The notes: a model not told the origin generated them from the letters alone. Counted from the first letter of the stretch, positions 8,293-16,697 are shown. The stretch: 38,602 bases of DNA from Clostridia bacterium (GCA_014805015.1 JAAUYQ010000036.1:1-38602), one strand, 5' to 3'. Made by a program: numbers and translations.

Positions 8293-9102
8293 ATGAGAAA
8301 AGTATTTCATGAACTAAAGGTTTTTCTCGGGGAGATCTGGGAGAAACGCGGCCTGATCTGGAGCCTGGCAAAGAACGATTTCAAGGCGCAGTTTGCCGGG
8401 TCTTTTTTCGGCATTCTCTGGCAGTTCGTCCTGCCGGTCGTGACCATGTTTGTGTTCTGGTTCGTCTTTACGACCTTCAAGAGCCAGCCGGTTGATGATA
8501 TTCCTTTTATGGCCTGGTTTGTCCCAGCCTACGTGCCCTGGATGTTTTTCACGGAATCGATGAATGGCACGACCTCTTCGCTCTACACTTACAGTTACCT
8601 GGTCAAGAAGATCCGCTTCCGTACGGCGCTGCTGCCGCTCGTGAAAATTACGACGTGCCTGCTGATCAATGTGTTTTTCATCGGCTTTATTTTCCTGATC
8701 GAGATTGTCTATCAGGTGCATCTGACCTGGTACTGTCTGCAGTTTCTCTATTACTACGCTGGCCTGATCCTGTTCAGCATCGGCCTTGGATGGCTTCTTG
8801 CCTCTGTCTCCGTGCTTTTTAAGGATACGGCGCCGCTCGTGAATGTTGTGACCCAGCTCGGCTTCTGGCTGACGCCGATTTTCTGGATCGTCGACAGCAT
8901 GCCGCCCTGGGTGCAGATGCTGGAGAAAGTGAATCCGATGTACTATGTGACCAAGGGTTTCCGGGACAGTTTCCTCTATAATATTGGCTTCTGGAACTAT
9001 CCAGGGCAGACCATTTTCTTCTGGTGCCTGGTTCTGTTCATGCTCTCGCTAGGGGCCTATGTATTTCATAAGCTGCGCCCCCACTTTGCGGACGTACTCT
9101 GA
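8293..9102 (+). CDS. ABC-2 type polysaccharide export permease (Wzm/TagG-like)
   Basis: A 269-residue integral membrane protein with about six hydrophobic segments and the short amphipathic N-terminus typical of ABC-2 polysaccharide permeases (KNDFKAQFAGSFFGILW, then LVKKIRFRTALLPLVK and GFWLTPIFWIVDSMP). ATG 8293 starts the conserved region, with CAGGA about ten bases upstream. The frame stays open back to 8059, but that extension falls in the repeat-rich intergenic region and reads as non-homologous, so it is left out. The next gene encodes the matching ATPase with a one-base stop/start overlap (TGATG). Likely cargo is an undecaprenyl-linked glycan or teichoic-acid-type polymer; no glycosyltransferases are nearby, so the polymer cannot be named. 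Confidence 0.93.
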   Translation: MRKVFHELKVFLGEIWEKRGLIWSLAKNDFKAQFAGSFFGILWQFVLPVVTMFVFWFVFTTFKSQPVDDIPFMAWFVPAYVPWMFFTESMNGTTSSLYTYSYLVKKIRFRTALLPLVKITTCLLINVFFIGFIFLIEIVYQVHLTWYCLQFLYYYAGLILFSIGLGWLLASVSVLFKDTAPLVNVVTQLGFWLTPIFWIVDSMPPWVQMLEKVNPMYYVTKGFRDSFLYNIGFWNYPGQTIFFWCLVLFMLSLGAYVFHKLRPHFADVL

Positions 9103-10409
9103 TGACAGCAGAAAAAGCAGTCAGCGCGGCAGGAATCACCAAGATCTACCCGCTTTACAACAAGAAATCAGATCGTCTGATTGAGGCGCTCGATCCCCGC
9201 AAGCGTCCACGGCACCGGGATTTTTACGCCCTGCAGGACGTGAGCTTTCAGATTGAACCTGGCGAGTGCGTCGGCTTTGTCGGCCGCAACGGCTCAGGCA
9301 AGAGCACACTGCTGAAGATCCTCACCGGCGTGCTCACCCCGTCGCAGGGCACTTTTGCCCTACAGGGCAAGGTTTCGGCGCTGCTCGAGCTCGGAGCCGG
9401 CTTCAATATGGAGTATACGGGGATTGAGAACATCTATCTCAACGCCACGGTCATGGGTTTTTCCAGAAGTGAAATTGATGCCCGGCTGCCGGATATCCTG
9501 GAATTTGCCGACATCGGCGAATTTGTCTACCAGCCGGTCAAGATGTATTCGTCCGGTATGTTCGTTCGCCTGGCCTTTGCGCTGGCAATCAACGTGGACC
9601 CGGATATTCTCATCGTCGATGAGGCACTGTCGGTCGGCGACAGCTATTTCCAGCAGAAGTGCTACCGCAAGTTCATGGACTTCAAGCGCAGCGGCAAGAC
9701 GATCCTTTTTGTGACGCACGACATGGGCAGTGTGATCAAATACTGCAACCGGGCCTATCTGCTCGACAGCGGCCGCATTGTGAGCAGCGGCCGGCCGAAG
9801 ACCATTGTGGATCAGTATAAGAAGCTGCTTGCCGGGATCGCGTTTGACGCGCAGGCGCCGGACGAGCCGCAGGCAGAAGAGGCTGCCCTGCCTGAGGATC
9901 TTGAGCCGGGTGCCTCCTGGAAGAGCCATTATACGCTCAACCGGGAGGATCTCACCTACGGCAGCGGTGATCTGGAGATCACCGACTTCGGGATCTTTGA
10001 TGAGCAGGGACGGCTCTGCGCCGCGCTGAACAAAGGCGGCACGTACACGATACGCATGAAGGTTGAAGCCCATGCTGACGTGACCGACCCGATCTTCGCC
10101 TTTACGATCAAGGATGTGAAGGGAAACGAGATTACCGGCACGAACACGTACTATGAGGACATCGGTACAGGTACGCTGAAGAAAGGCGACGTGCTCACCG
10201 TGAGTTTCACGCAGCGCGTCGATCTGCAGGGAAGCCAGTTCTTCCTGTCGCTTGGCGCGACCAAGTACCTTGCAGACGGCACGCTCAAGGTCTATCACCG
10301 GCTCTATGATGTTCTGGAGTTGAACATTCTGAGTGCCAAGACGACGGTGGGCTGGTTTGACCCGAACAGCGTGATCACGATTGAAAAAGAGAATCCGGCG
10401 AAATCCTGA
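9102..10409 (+). CDS. Polysaccharide ABC transporter ATPase with Wzt C-terminal domain
   Basis: A 435-residue protein. The nucleotide-binding domain has Walker A GRNGSGKST, the atypical signature YSSGMFVRLAFA used by this subfamily, Walker B ILIVDEALSVGD and the switch histidine in FVTHDMG. After a Glu/Pro-rich linker (about residue 250) comes a beta-rich Wzt_C-type domain (about 290-430), beginning at YGSGDLEITDFGIFDEQG. In O9a-type Wzt proteins this domain reads a modification at the polymer end before export. That suggests the exported polymer carries a terminal tag, but the tag and polymer are unknown. Its start overlaps the permease stop by one base, so the two are translationally coupled. 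Confidence 0.94.
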   Translation: MTAEKAVSAAGITKIYPLYNKKSDRLIEALDPRKRPRHRDFYALQDVSFQIEPGECVGFVGRNGSGKSTLLKILTGVLTPSQGTFALQGKVSALLELGAGFNMEYTGIENIYLNATVMGFSRSEIDARLPDILEFADIGEFVYQPVKMYSSGMFVRLAFALAINVDPDILIVDEALSVGDSYFQQKCYRKFMDFKRSGKTILFVTHDMGSVIKYCNRAYLLDSGRIVSSGRPKTIVDQYKKLLAGIAFDAQAPDEPQAEEAALPEDLEPGASWKSHYTLNREDLTYGSGDLEITDFGIFDEQGRLCAALNKGGTYTIRMKVEAHADVTDPIFAFTIKDVKGNEITGTNTYYEDIGTGTLKKGDVLTVSFTQRVDLQGSQFFLSLGATKYLADGTLKVYHRLYDVLELNILSAKTTVGWFDPNSVITIEKENPAKS

Positions 10410-10440
10410 GAGACTGCCGGCAGGAAGGAGATTTCTGCGC

Positions 10441-10456
10441 GGAGCACTCCTGCTCC
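10441..10456 (+). repeat. Small hairpin between the ATPase and the reductase gene
   Basis: GGAGCA and TGCTCC form a 6-bp stem around a CTCC loop. No T run follows, so it is not a standard terminator; it may modulate read-through or RNA stability. Confidence 0.35.
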
Positions 10457-10497
10457 GACCTGGTCAGGCAGTGATCTTCAGGAAAGGATCAGCGAAG

Positions 10498-11511
10498 ATG
10501 AACATGGCCAGGAAGTATGTGCTCTTAATGATGGGATTTGCGTTCTTTTGTCTGCTGGCTGCAGCCGGTTGCACGCCGCTGCCGGAGCAGGCACAGCAGA
10601 TCGCGTCGCCGTCTGCGGCAGCCAGCGAAACTGCGCTGCCGGCGCCCAGCCCGGCGGAATCTGTAGCCGGCACAGCTGCTCCGGCCTTCGATATGGAGAG
10701 ACGCAGCGTCCGACTGAACAGCGGCTGGGAGATGCCGCTGAACGGTATCGGCACGTACAGCCTGTACGGCGAAACATGTACCGGCGCTGTCAAGGCGGCA
10801 CTGGCGAACGGCGTGCGGCTGATCGACACGGCACACATGTACGGCAACGAAGTGGAAGTCGGCAAGGCCATCCGTGAATCGATGGCGGAGCTTGGCATAC
10901 CCCGGGAGGAAATCTTTGTGACAACGAAGATCTATCCGGGAGCTGACATGCAGGATCCGGAGGGCGCCATCCAGGCATGTCTTGACCGGCTTGATATCGG
11001 CTACGTGGACCTGATGTTGCTGCATCATCCGGATCCGAATGACGTTAAAGCGTATGAGGCTATGGTGAAGTTTCAGCAGGAAGGAAGGATCCATTCTGTG
11101 GGACTTTCCAACTGGTATGTGGAGGAGCTGACGTCCTTTCTGCCGCAGGTGTCGGTTATGCCGGCGCTCGTGCAGAACGAAATCCACCCGTACTATCAGG
11201 AAAACGATGTGATTCCGTTTATTCAGGAGCTGGGTATTGTCGTGCAGGGCTGGTACCCGCTCGGGGGCCGCGGTCACACAGCGGAGCTGCTGTCTGATCC
11301 GGCGATCACAGCGATTGCTGCTGCCCACGGTGTGTCTCCGGCGCAGGTCATCCTTCGCTGGAACCTGCAGAAAGGAGTTTCCGTGATCCCCGGCTCCAGC
11401 AATCCTGACCACATCCGCGAAAACACACAGCTCTATGATTTTGTACTTTCGGACGAGGAAATGGCGCAGATCAATGCCCTTGACCGCGGAGAAAAGCATG
11501 ACTGGTACTGA
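10498..11511 (+). CDS. Aldo/keto reductase with a lipoprotein signal
   Basis: A 337-residue protein. ATG 10498 has AAAGGA nine bases upstream. Upstream in-frame codons overlap the ATPase gene and are rejected. The N-terminus reads as a lipoprotein signal: basic MNMARK, a hydrophobic stretch, then LLAAAGC with the lipidated Cys, followed by an Ala/Ser/Pro-rich linker of about 40 residues. The rest is a complete AKR barrel with the catalytic tetrad D110, Y115 (HMYGNE), K144 (TTKIY) and H176 or H177 (LLHHP), and the C-terminal cofactor motif IPGSSNPDHI. Family members are normally cytosolic NADPH enzymes, so an exported, membrane-anchored form is unexpected. The substrate is unknown. Confidence 0.9.
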   Translation: MNMARKYVLLMMGFAFFCLLAAAGCTPLPEQAQQIASPSAAASETALPAPSPAESVAGTAAPAFDMERRSVRLNSGWEMPLNGIGTYSLYGETCTGAVKAALANGVRLIDTAHMYGNEVEVGKAIRESMAELGIPREEIFVTTKIYPGADMQDPEGAIQACLDRLDIGYVDLMLLHHPDPNDVKAYEAMVKFQQEGRIHSVGLSNWYVEELTSFLPQVSVMPALVQNEIHPYYQENDVIPFIQELGIVVQGWYPLGGRGHTAELLSDPAITAIAAAHGVSPAQVILRWNLQKGVSVIPGSSNPDHIRENTQLYDFVLSDEEMAQINALDRGEKHDWY

Positions 11512-11523
11512 GCTCCAGGCGAG

Positions 11524-12039
11524 TCAGTCTGCCGGCGATTGGCTCTGGAGGGTGTCAAGGAATGCATCTGCCTCGCCGCGGGAGCGCAGCCATCGGACAG
11601 CTGCGTGGTGCTGAGAGTCGAGCAGCGTCCTCAGGCGCGGCAGACGCTGCCGTGGAAAAACCCGGATATACGAGAGGAAATCCGGATCCGGAACTTCTTC
11701 GATCCAGGGCAGATCCGGCCGTTTCCTGCCGATCCGCGCAAGCGCACCTTCCAGACAGATTTCCGGCGGTACGTCAAAAGCGAATACAGTATCGCACGCA
11801 GAGAGCCGCACCTTCAGTGTCCGCATGTAGTTACCGTCCATGATCCATCGCGGCTTAGCCAGCACAGCGCGGAGACGGGCATCAAAGACTTCAGCCGTTT
11901 CCGTTGTGCCGTCTGCTTTCCAGTACAGCATATCCAGATAGACAAGCGGCAGATGCGTGATCTGCGCGAGCCGCCGCGCAAATGTGCTCTTGCCGCTTCC
12001 CGGCGAACCAACAATCAGTACTCTTTCCACGTCAAACAT
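11524..12039 (-). CDS. P-loop kinase-like protein (DNA topology modulation/FlaR type)
   Basis: A protein of about 171 residues of the adenylate-kinase-like family often annotated as topology modulation protein. Walker A is VGSPGSGKST directly after the start region, with YLDMLYWK and RWIMDGNYM following, which are typical for this group, and a basic ARIGRKRPD segment later. The function in this family is poorly defined; a small-molecule or nucleoside kinase role is likely. The start is uncertain: ATG at 12039 begins the homologous region, but its AGGAG is only one base away; ATG at 12084 would add 15 residues and has no Shine-Dalgarno. The gene converges on the reductase with a 12-base gap and diverges from the DUF4132-like gene. 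Confidence 0.8.
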   Translation of the reverse strand: MFDVERVLIVGSPGSGKSTFARRLAQITHLPLVYLDMLYWKADGTTETAEVFDARLRAVLAKPRWIMDGNYMRTLKVRLSACDTVFAFDVPPEICLEGALARIGRKRPDLPWIEEVPDPDFLSYIRVFPRQRLPRLRTLLDSQHHAAVRWLRSRGEADAFLDTLQSQSPAD

Positions 12040-12091
12040 GCTCCTGCGGCCGGTGACGCTGCCGGCCGAATCCTGTTTTGTCATAAGTATA

Positions 12092-12124
12092 CATGAACCG
12101 CGAGCTGTGCGCGGCGGTTTCATG
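12092..12124. repeat. Inverted repeat between divergent genes
   Basis: CATGAACCGC and GCGGTTTCATG pair with a single bulged base around an 11-12 base loop. It lies upstream of both flanking genes, without a T run, so it fits an operator or a 5' RNA hairpin better than a terminator. Confidence 0.4.
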
Positions 12125-12221
12125 AAGATGAATGATGGATAAGAAAGCCAGATGCGCGGTGACGCAGATGTTCTGCTGTGATAAGCTGAATTCAGAGTAT
12201 ATTCCAGGAGGATATGTGGAC

Positions 12222-13700
12222 ATGGATGAAGCGCACAGCAACCGCGAAATTGTAGAGCGGAGTGCCCTGTGTCTGCCGGAAGATCTGCTGCGGCGGCACA
12301 ATCTTCCGCCGGATGCGGCGGAGCAGGTACTGGCAGCGTATCTCAGACAGGGGCTCGGACCGAAGGGAGAGCCGGTTGCAGCAAGATTTGATCCGGACGC
12401 TGAGACGGTTGTGTCCGGGAGTGGAGAACTGGTCTTCGGTGAGCTGCTCCGCAGGCTGATTCCGCCGGAAAAGTGGCAGGTGGAGCCGTTCCTTGAACAT
12501 CCCGAGTGGGCATTTCTGGTTGCCCGGTTCGGCGGCTTTCAGGGCGCCGAAGCCCTCCAGGAGATGAACTTTGCTGTGCGGCCGTTCGGCGGAAAGGCAG
12601 ACAGGAGCCGTCTCGGGCATATACTGGAGGCTGCTCCCAGGCTGTCGCCGGGACTGGCCGGCATGCTGAGGCGCCGGGGCTGGCGTCTTGTCATAGACGA
12701 CGACGCTGTGTATTTCCGGCTGCGCTGGAGTCCCTACAGTTCCTGCATTCCGGAAGGCACGGTGATCGGTGCGGACGGCAGCGGCCTGTTTGCCTGCGGG
12801 TGCCGGGAGTACCATCTGCGGATCGTCGGGGATCTGCGGCTCAAGTGTATCGATCCGGCGACAGGTGACGTGACCCGGGACCTGGAGGCTTTTATGTCGC
12901 AGCGGAGCCTGCACTGGGCGTGCCCGGAGACGCATGAACAGGTCCGCCAGCTCATTCGGTATCTGAGAGCCCTTACTCATGCGGTTTCAGAGGTTCTCGA
13001 GGAACTCTATCTGCTCAGGAGATCTCTTCCCGCGCATCGGTTCCGGCAGCTCCTTGCGGATCCTCTGCTGCAGCCGTATTTCACTTATCTCGTCTGCCGG
13101 CAGGACAGCACAGACTTCATGGTTGCGGACAAAGGTCTTGAGCGGTCTGACCGTACTCCATACACGCTGTCAGAGGCTCCAGTCAGCGTGCCGCACCCGC
13201 TTCTTATGGACGAAGACGTCCTCAAGGCGTTCCGCTCGCGTCCAAAGCGCAGCAAGCCGCTTCTTTCGCAGCTGCGGGAGCCGGTATATGATTTCTCAAG
13301 GCTTGGCCCGGACATGAACTCCGGTCGCTACGGGGATCCCTTCTTTATGGTGGACAGCAGCGGCCTGAGGGTGGATATCGGACGCGACCGGATCCCGCCG
13401 TCCCTTGGCCGTTTTGTGAAGTTTGATCCGCGCCAGTCGGCTGCGTTCGTCTGGAACATGCAGCCGGGCGATCCGATGAGTAATCATCTCGCCTATCTTG
13501 TGGATATGGCATCTGCCGACGGGCGACTGGCCCGGGACGATCTGAGCGTGCTGCCGCTCCTGTCCCTGTACCGGCCCAAACAGAATCTCAAAAAGGCCGT
13601 TTCCTGCGGTGCAGCGCAGATTACGGCCGGACTGCTGGAGACGGTGAAGCAGTCCGGCCGGCTCGGAGCCGTCAAGGACCGCGACCTGACACTGGACTAG
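12222..13700 (+). CDS. Large protein with a DUF4132-like C-terminal part
   Basis: A 492-residue protein without a signal peptide or membrane segments. I do not recognise the N-terminal half. The region from about residue 290 (PYFTYLVCRQDSTDFM, then VPHPLLM, then PLLSQLREPVYDF) resembles the motifs of DUF4132 proteins in order and spacing (FR/D block, HP block, QPF-QL-R block); this is a pattern match, not an alignment. The strong AGGAGG at 12206-12211 supports ATG 12222 or in-frame GTG 12216. The frame is open back to 12132, but that lies before the ribosome binding site. Cysteines occur in pairs (FACGC). DUF4132 functions are largely unknown, with some members linked to WGR domains. No partner gene is adjacent. 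Confidence 0.7.
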   Translation: MDEAHSNREIVERSALCLPEDLLRRHNLPPDAAEQVLAAYLRQGLGPKGEPVAARFDPDAETVVSGSGELVFGELLRRLIPPEKWQVEPFLEHPEWAFLVARFGGFQGAEALQEMNFAVRPFGGKADRSRLGHILEAAPRLSPGLAGMLRRRGWRLVIDDDAVYFRLRWSPYSSCIPEGTVIGADGSGLFACGCREYHLRIVGDLRLKCIDPATGDVTRDLEAFMSQRSLHWACPETHEQVRQLIRYLRALTHAVSEVLEELYLLRRSLPAHRFRQLLADPLLQPYFTYLVCRQDSTDFMVADKGLERSDRTPYTLSEAPVSVPHPLLMDEDVLKAFRSRPKRSKPLLSQLREPVYDFSRLGPDMNSGRYGDPFFMVDSSGLRVDIGRDRIPPSLGRFVKFDPRQSAAFVWNMQPGDPMSNHLAYLVDMASADGRLARDDLSVLPLLSLYRPKQNLKKAVSCGAAQITAGLLETVKQSGRLGAVKDRDLTLD

Positions 13701-13808
13701 TCTCGCTTCAGCCCAGTACGCATCATGCAGCCGTTTTGTCCGCTCTGCCTTGTCTGTGCCGGGTCCGGGGAGGAGCATACGCGCGGGCGGAATTTGTCAA
13801 GCGTGTGC

Positions 13809-13836
13809 TTGCAAGCGGGGGGAGGGCGTGTATAAT
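13809..13836 (+). promoter_or_regulatory. Promoter of the amino-acid ABC operon, with palindrome over the -35
   Basis: TTGCAA (13809-13814) and a perfect TATAAT (13831-13836) are separated by 16 bases. The -35 box lies in the 10-bp palindrome GCTTGCAAGC (13807-13816), a possible operator. AAGGAGG at 13862-13868 precedes the ATG. Confidence 0.8.
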
Positions 13837-13878
13837 TGGACAGGTAAGTTTTGGTACATTTAAGGAGGATAAGACAAA

Positions 13879-14784
13879 ATGAAAAGAATGCTTGCCCTGC
13901 TTGCAGGCCTGGTACTGATCCTGGCCATGGCAGCCGGCTGCTCTTCGGCTCCGGAAGCGGCGTCTGATTCAGCTGAGCCGTCTCAGGCAGCCGATGCAGC
14001 ATCGGAAACACCGGCTGCGGAGGACAGCGCGGCCGAGAGTCCTGCCAGCGAGGAAAGCGCTGCGTCCGATGCGCAGGGAGAGGTCCTGAAAAGAATTATC
14101 GGTAACGGCAAACTGATTGTGCTGACCAATGCGCAGTTCCCGCCGTATGAATACATGGGTTCCGACGGTACGCCGGTTGGAGTCGACATGGATATTGCCC
14201 AGGCGATCGCCGATCAGATCGGCGTTGAGCTGGAAATCACGGACATGGAGTTTGACAGTCTGATTCCGGCGCTGGTGAGCGGTAAGGGCGATATTGTTGC
14301 GGCCGGTATGACCGTTGACGAGGAGCGCAAGCAGGCAGTGGATTTCTCAGACACATATGCCGATGCCAAGCAGATGATCATTGTGCCGGTGGAAGGCGCA
14401 ACCGTGGCCAGCGAGGAGGACCTTGCCGGCAAGACGATCGGTGTGCAGCTCGGAACGACAGGGGATCTGTATGTGAGCGACAACGTGGAAGGTGCGGACG
14501 TCAAGCAGTACAAGAGTGCGCTTGAGGCTGCCCTCGACCTGAAAAACGGCCGTCTCGACGCCGTTGTCATCGACCTGCTGCCGGCAGAGAACATTGCGGC
14601 GAGCAATGAGGATCTTGTGCTGATCGATATGGCATCAACGGACGAGCAGTATGCGATTGCGATTGAAAAGAATAACGAGGATCTCGTGGAGATCATCAAC
14701 GGCGTCATTGCACAGCTGACAGAAGACGGCACGATTGCCGATTCCACCGCCGTGCATGTCGAGGCATCGAGAGTCAGTGCCTGA
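13879..14784 (+). CDS. Polar amino-acid ABC transporter substrate-binding lipoprotein
   Basis: A 301-residue lipoprotein: signal MKRMLALLAGLVLILAMAAG then the lipidated Cys, an Ala/Ser/Glu-rich spacer of about 45 residues, then an SBP family 3 domain. Typical blocks are FPPYEYMG, DMDIAQAIADQIG, LVSGKGDIVAAGMT, ERKQAVDFSDTY (the Arg normally holds the ligand carboxylate) and GVQLGTTGD. It delivers amino acids outside the membrane to the permease and ATPase encoded next. The substrate within the polar amino acids (Gln, Cys, His, Arg) is not clear. A strong hairpin terminator after this gene should make it more abundant than the membrane parts, as is common for binding proteins. Confidence 0.95.
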   Translation: MKRMLALLAGLVLILAMAAGCSSAPEAASDSAEPSQAADAASETPAAEDSAAESPASEESAASDAQGEVLKRIIGNGKLIVLTNAQFPPYEYMGSDGTPVGVDMDIAQAIADQIGVELEITDMEFDSLIPALVSGKGDIVAAGMTVDEERKQAVDFSDTYADAKQMIIVPVEGATVASEEDLAGKTIGVQLGTTGDLYVSDNVEGADVKQYKSALEAALDLKNGRLDAVVIDLLPAENIAASNEDLVLIDMASTDEQYAIAIEKNNEDLVEIINGVIAQLTEDGTIADSTAVHVEASRVSA

Positions 14785-14804
14785 CAGCGCAGCCAGATAC
14801 AGCA

Positions 14805-14832
14805 GCAAAAAGGGCCTTCCGGCCCTTTTTGC
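14805..14832 (+). terminator. Intra-operon terminator/attenuator after the binding protein
   Basis: GCAAAAAGGGCC (14805-14816) and GGCCCTTTTTGC (14821-14832) form a perfect 12-bp stem with a TTCC loop and a T tract inside the 3' arm. Because permease and ATPase follow with no evident promoter, partial read-through is likely. Confidence 0.88.
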
Positions 14833-14857
14833 AGTGTTCCGCAGGAGGTAGGCAGTT

Positions 14858-15553
14858 TTGGACAACCTAGGTCAGCAGATCTATGCAACTATCGTCAAGG
14901 ACGACCGCTGGCAGCTCTTTCTGAGCGGCCTTGGCAATACGCTTCTGATCACGCTGGTGGCGGTCGTGCTCGGCGTCCTTATCGGCGCCCTGGTCGCCAT
15001 CATCAAGGTGAATGCTGTCTACAACCGCAGATGGAAGTGGCTGGCGTTCATCGGGGACATCTACACCACGATTATCCGCGGTACGCCGGTCGTCGTGCAG
15101 CTCCTCATTATGTACTACATCGTCTTTGCCTCGGCGAAGACGGACATGGCTGTCTATGTGGCAGCTCTCACCTTCGGTATCAACAGTGGCGCCTACGTCT
15201 CTGAGATCATCCGCGCCGGCATCATGTCGATTGACCGCGGCCAGATGGAGGCCGGCCGCTCCCTCGGACTCTCGCAGGGCATGACGATGAGCTACATCAT
15301 TTTCCCGCAGGCGATCAAGAACGTACTGCCGGCGCTCGGCAATGAGGTGATCACGCTGTTCAAGGAGACCTCCATTGTCGGCTACGTGGCTGTGGCTGAC
15401 CTGACGCGTGTGGCCGAGATGATCCGCTCGCGCACCATGTCACCGTTTGTTCCCCTGATCTTCATTGCCCTTATTTATCTGGGCATCGTGATGCTGCTGA
15501 CGTGGGGACTGCGCAAGATGGAAACGCGCCTCGCACAGAGCGACGTGAGGTAG
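14858..15553 (+). CDS. Polar amino-acid ABC transporter permease
   Basis: A 231-residue inner membrane permease of the HisM/GlnP type with about five membrane segments. The EAA loop that docks on the ATPase is visible as [20 protein letters not shown], followed by [17 protein letters not shown], the standard sequence for polar amino-acid permeases. TTG 14858 is chosen because AGGAGG (14843-14848) sits nine bases upstream and the protein N-terminus then matches family length. It functions as a homodimer with the binding protein upstream and the ATPase four bases downstream. Confidence 0.95.
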   Translation: MDNLGQQIYATIVKDDRWQLFLSGLGNTLLITLVAVVLGVLIGALVAIIKVNAVYNRRWKWLAFIGDIYTTIIRGTPVVVQLLIMYYIVFASAKTDMAVYVAALTFGINSGAYVSEIIRAGIMSIDRGQMEAGRSLGLSQGMTMSYIIFPQAIKNVLPALGNEVITLFKETSIVGYVAVADLTRVAEMIRSRTMSPFVPLIFIALIYLGIVMLLTWGLRKMETRLAQSDVR

Positions 15554-15557
15554 GACG

Positions 15558-16286
15558 ATGATAGAAACGCGGAAACTCTGCAAGTCATTCGGCGCCAACG
15601 AGGTGCTGAAGGGAATCAGCGAGACAATCAACAAGGGCGAGAAGTGCGTGATCGTTGGCCCGTCGGGCAGCGGCAAATCGACTTTTCTGCGCTGCCTCAA
15701 TCTGCTCGAGAAACCCACGAGCGGGGAAGTGCTTTTTGACGGACAGGTGCTGAATCAGCTTTCGGAAACGAAGGTGGATCATCTGCGCACGCACATGGGC
15801 ATGGTGTTCCAGCATTTCAACCTCTTCCCGCACATGACGGTCCGGAAAAACATTACGCTGGCTCCCGTCAAGCTGCATATCATGCACGAGGAAGAGGCCA
15901 ATGACAAGGCGAGCGCCCTGCTTGAGCGCATCGGGCTGCTCGACAAGGCAGATGCCTATCCCGCGCAGCTTTCCGGCGGTCAGAAGCAGCGGGTCGCGAT
16001 CGTGCGGGCTCTGGCGATGAACCCAGAGGTCATGCTGTTTGATGAGCCCACCTCCGCGCTTGACCCCGAGATGGTCGGGGAGGTGCTCGAATTTATGCAG
16101 GCCTTGGCACGGGACGGCATGACCATGGTCGTCGTGACCCACGAAATGGGCTTCGCCCGGGAGGTGGCGACCCGCGTTATGTTCATGGACGGGGGCAATG
16201 TCGTCGAGCAGGCGCCGCCGGATGTCTTCTTTTCAGCGCCGAAGAATCCACGGCTGCAGGATTTTCTCTCCAAGGTGCTGGTCTAG
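15558..16286 (+). CDS. Polar amino-acid ABC transporter ATP-binding protein
   Basis: A 242-residue GlnQ-type ATPase, full length for the family. Motifs: Walker [11 protein letters not shown]-loop [13 protein letters not shown], signature LSGGQKQR, Walker [15 protein letters not shown] and switch H in VVVTHEMGF. It powers uptake by the permease encoded immediately upstream. GAGGTAGGA precedes ATG 15558. No hairpin terminator is obvious after the stop; the tRNA promoter starts 22 bases later. Confidence 0.96.
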   Translation: MIETRKLCKSFGANEVLKGISETINKGEKCVIVGPSGSGKSTFLRCLNLLEKPTSGEVLFDGQVLNQLSETKVDHLRTHMGMVFQHFNLFPHMTVRKNITLAPVKLHIMHEEEANDKASALLERIGLLDKADAYPAQLSGGQKQRVAIVRALAMNPEVMLFDEPTSALDPEMVGEVLEFMQALARDGMTMVVVTHEMGFAREVATRVMFMDGGNVVEQAPPDVFFSAPKNPRLQDFLSKVLV

Positions 16287-16307
16287 GAAAAAGTGGCGTT
16301 GGGGGTC

Positions 16308-16336
16308 TTGCGCGCCGGGCCTGGGTCGGCTACAAT
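16308..16336 (+). promoter_or_regulatory. Promoter of the tRNA pair
   Basis: TTGCGC (16308-16313) and TACAAT (16331-16336) are separated by 17 bases; transcription would begin near 16343, about 70 bases before the first mature tRNA. Confidence 0.72.
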
Positions 16337-16412
16337 AATGCATGGACCTGTGCGTGCCGAAAAGAGCACCGTGCAGGGTGCTCCGCGGAAGCGGGGCTCA
16401 GACAGATTGCAT

Positions 16413-16489
16413 GTACTCGTAGCTCAGCTGGATAGAGCGCAGGACTCCGACTCCTGAGGCCAGAGGTTCGAATCCTCCCGGGTACACCA
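16413..16489 (+). tRNA. tRNA-Arg (anticodon CCG)
   Basis: A 77-base cloverleaf with encoded CCA. The acceptor GTACTCG pairs with CGGGTAC, the D stem is GCTC/GAGC, the anticodon stem CAGGA/TCCTG encloses loop CTCCGAC with U33 and anticodon CCG (16447-16449), and the T loop is TTCGAAT. It reads CGG. The T stem carries one A:C mismatch at the 49:65 pair. The GC-rich codon use of the region fits a dedicated CGG reader. Confidence 0.95.
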
Positions 16490-16503
16490 GTCGCGACGAG
16501 AAT

Positions 16504-16579
16504 GGAGGCATAGCTCAGTTGGTAGAGCACCTGCTCCACACGCAGGGGGTCACTGGTTCGAGTCCAGTTGTCTCCACCA
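16504..16579 (+). tRNA. tRNA-Val (anticodon CAC) with C at position 33
   Basis: A 76-base cloverleaf with encoded CCA. Acceptor GGAGGCA pairs with TGTCTCC, D stem GCTC/GAGC, anticodon stem CCTGC/GCAGG, T stem ACTGG/CCAGT with loop TTCGAGT. The seven-base anticodon loop is TCCACAC, placing CAC at 34-36 (16537-16539) and C rather than the near-universal U at position 33 (16536). All stems are intact, so the gene looks functional. It lies 14 bases after tRNA-Arg and is probably co-transcribed with it. Confidence 0.92.
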
Positions 16580-16584
16580 CTCAA

Positions 16585-16613
16585 AAGCCCACAGCCGATG
16601 CGGCTGTGGGCTT
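16585..16613 (+). terminator. Strong hairpin after the tRNA genes
   Basis: AAGCCCACAGCCG (16585-16597) and CGGCTGTGGGCTT (16601-16613) form a perfect 13-bp stem with a three-base loop. Only two Ts end the stem, so termination may be incomplete or the hairpin may serve in tRNA processing. Confidence 0.7.
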
Positions 16614-16697
16614 CGCCATGTGCGCAGAACCGGCAGACGGGCCCGCAGGTGCCGGGCAGCGGCCGCGGGGCAGCGGAATACACAGAAGGAGATCGCA

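Noticed and set aside
11539..12096. Long plus-strand frame opposite the P-loop gene
   Set aside because: It is the complement of a clear Walker-motif protein and has no recognisable features or ribosome binding site.
12132..12221. Upstream start of the DUF4132-like protein at ATG 12132
   Set aside because: The strong AGGAGG lies inside that extension, immediately before GTG 12216/ATG 12222.
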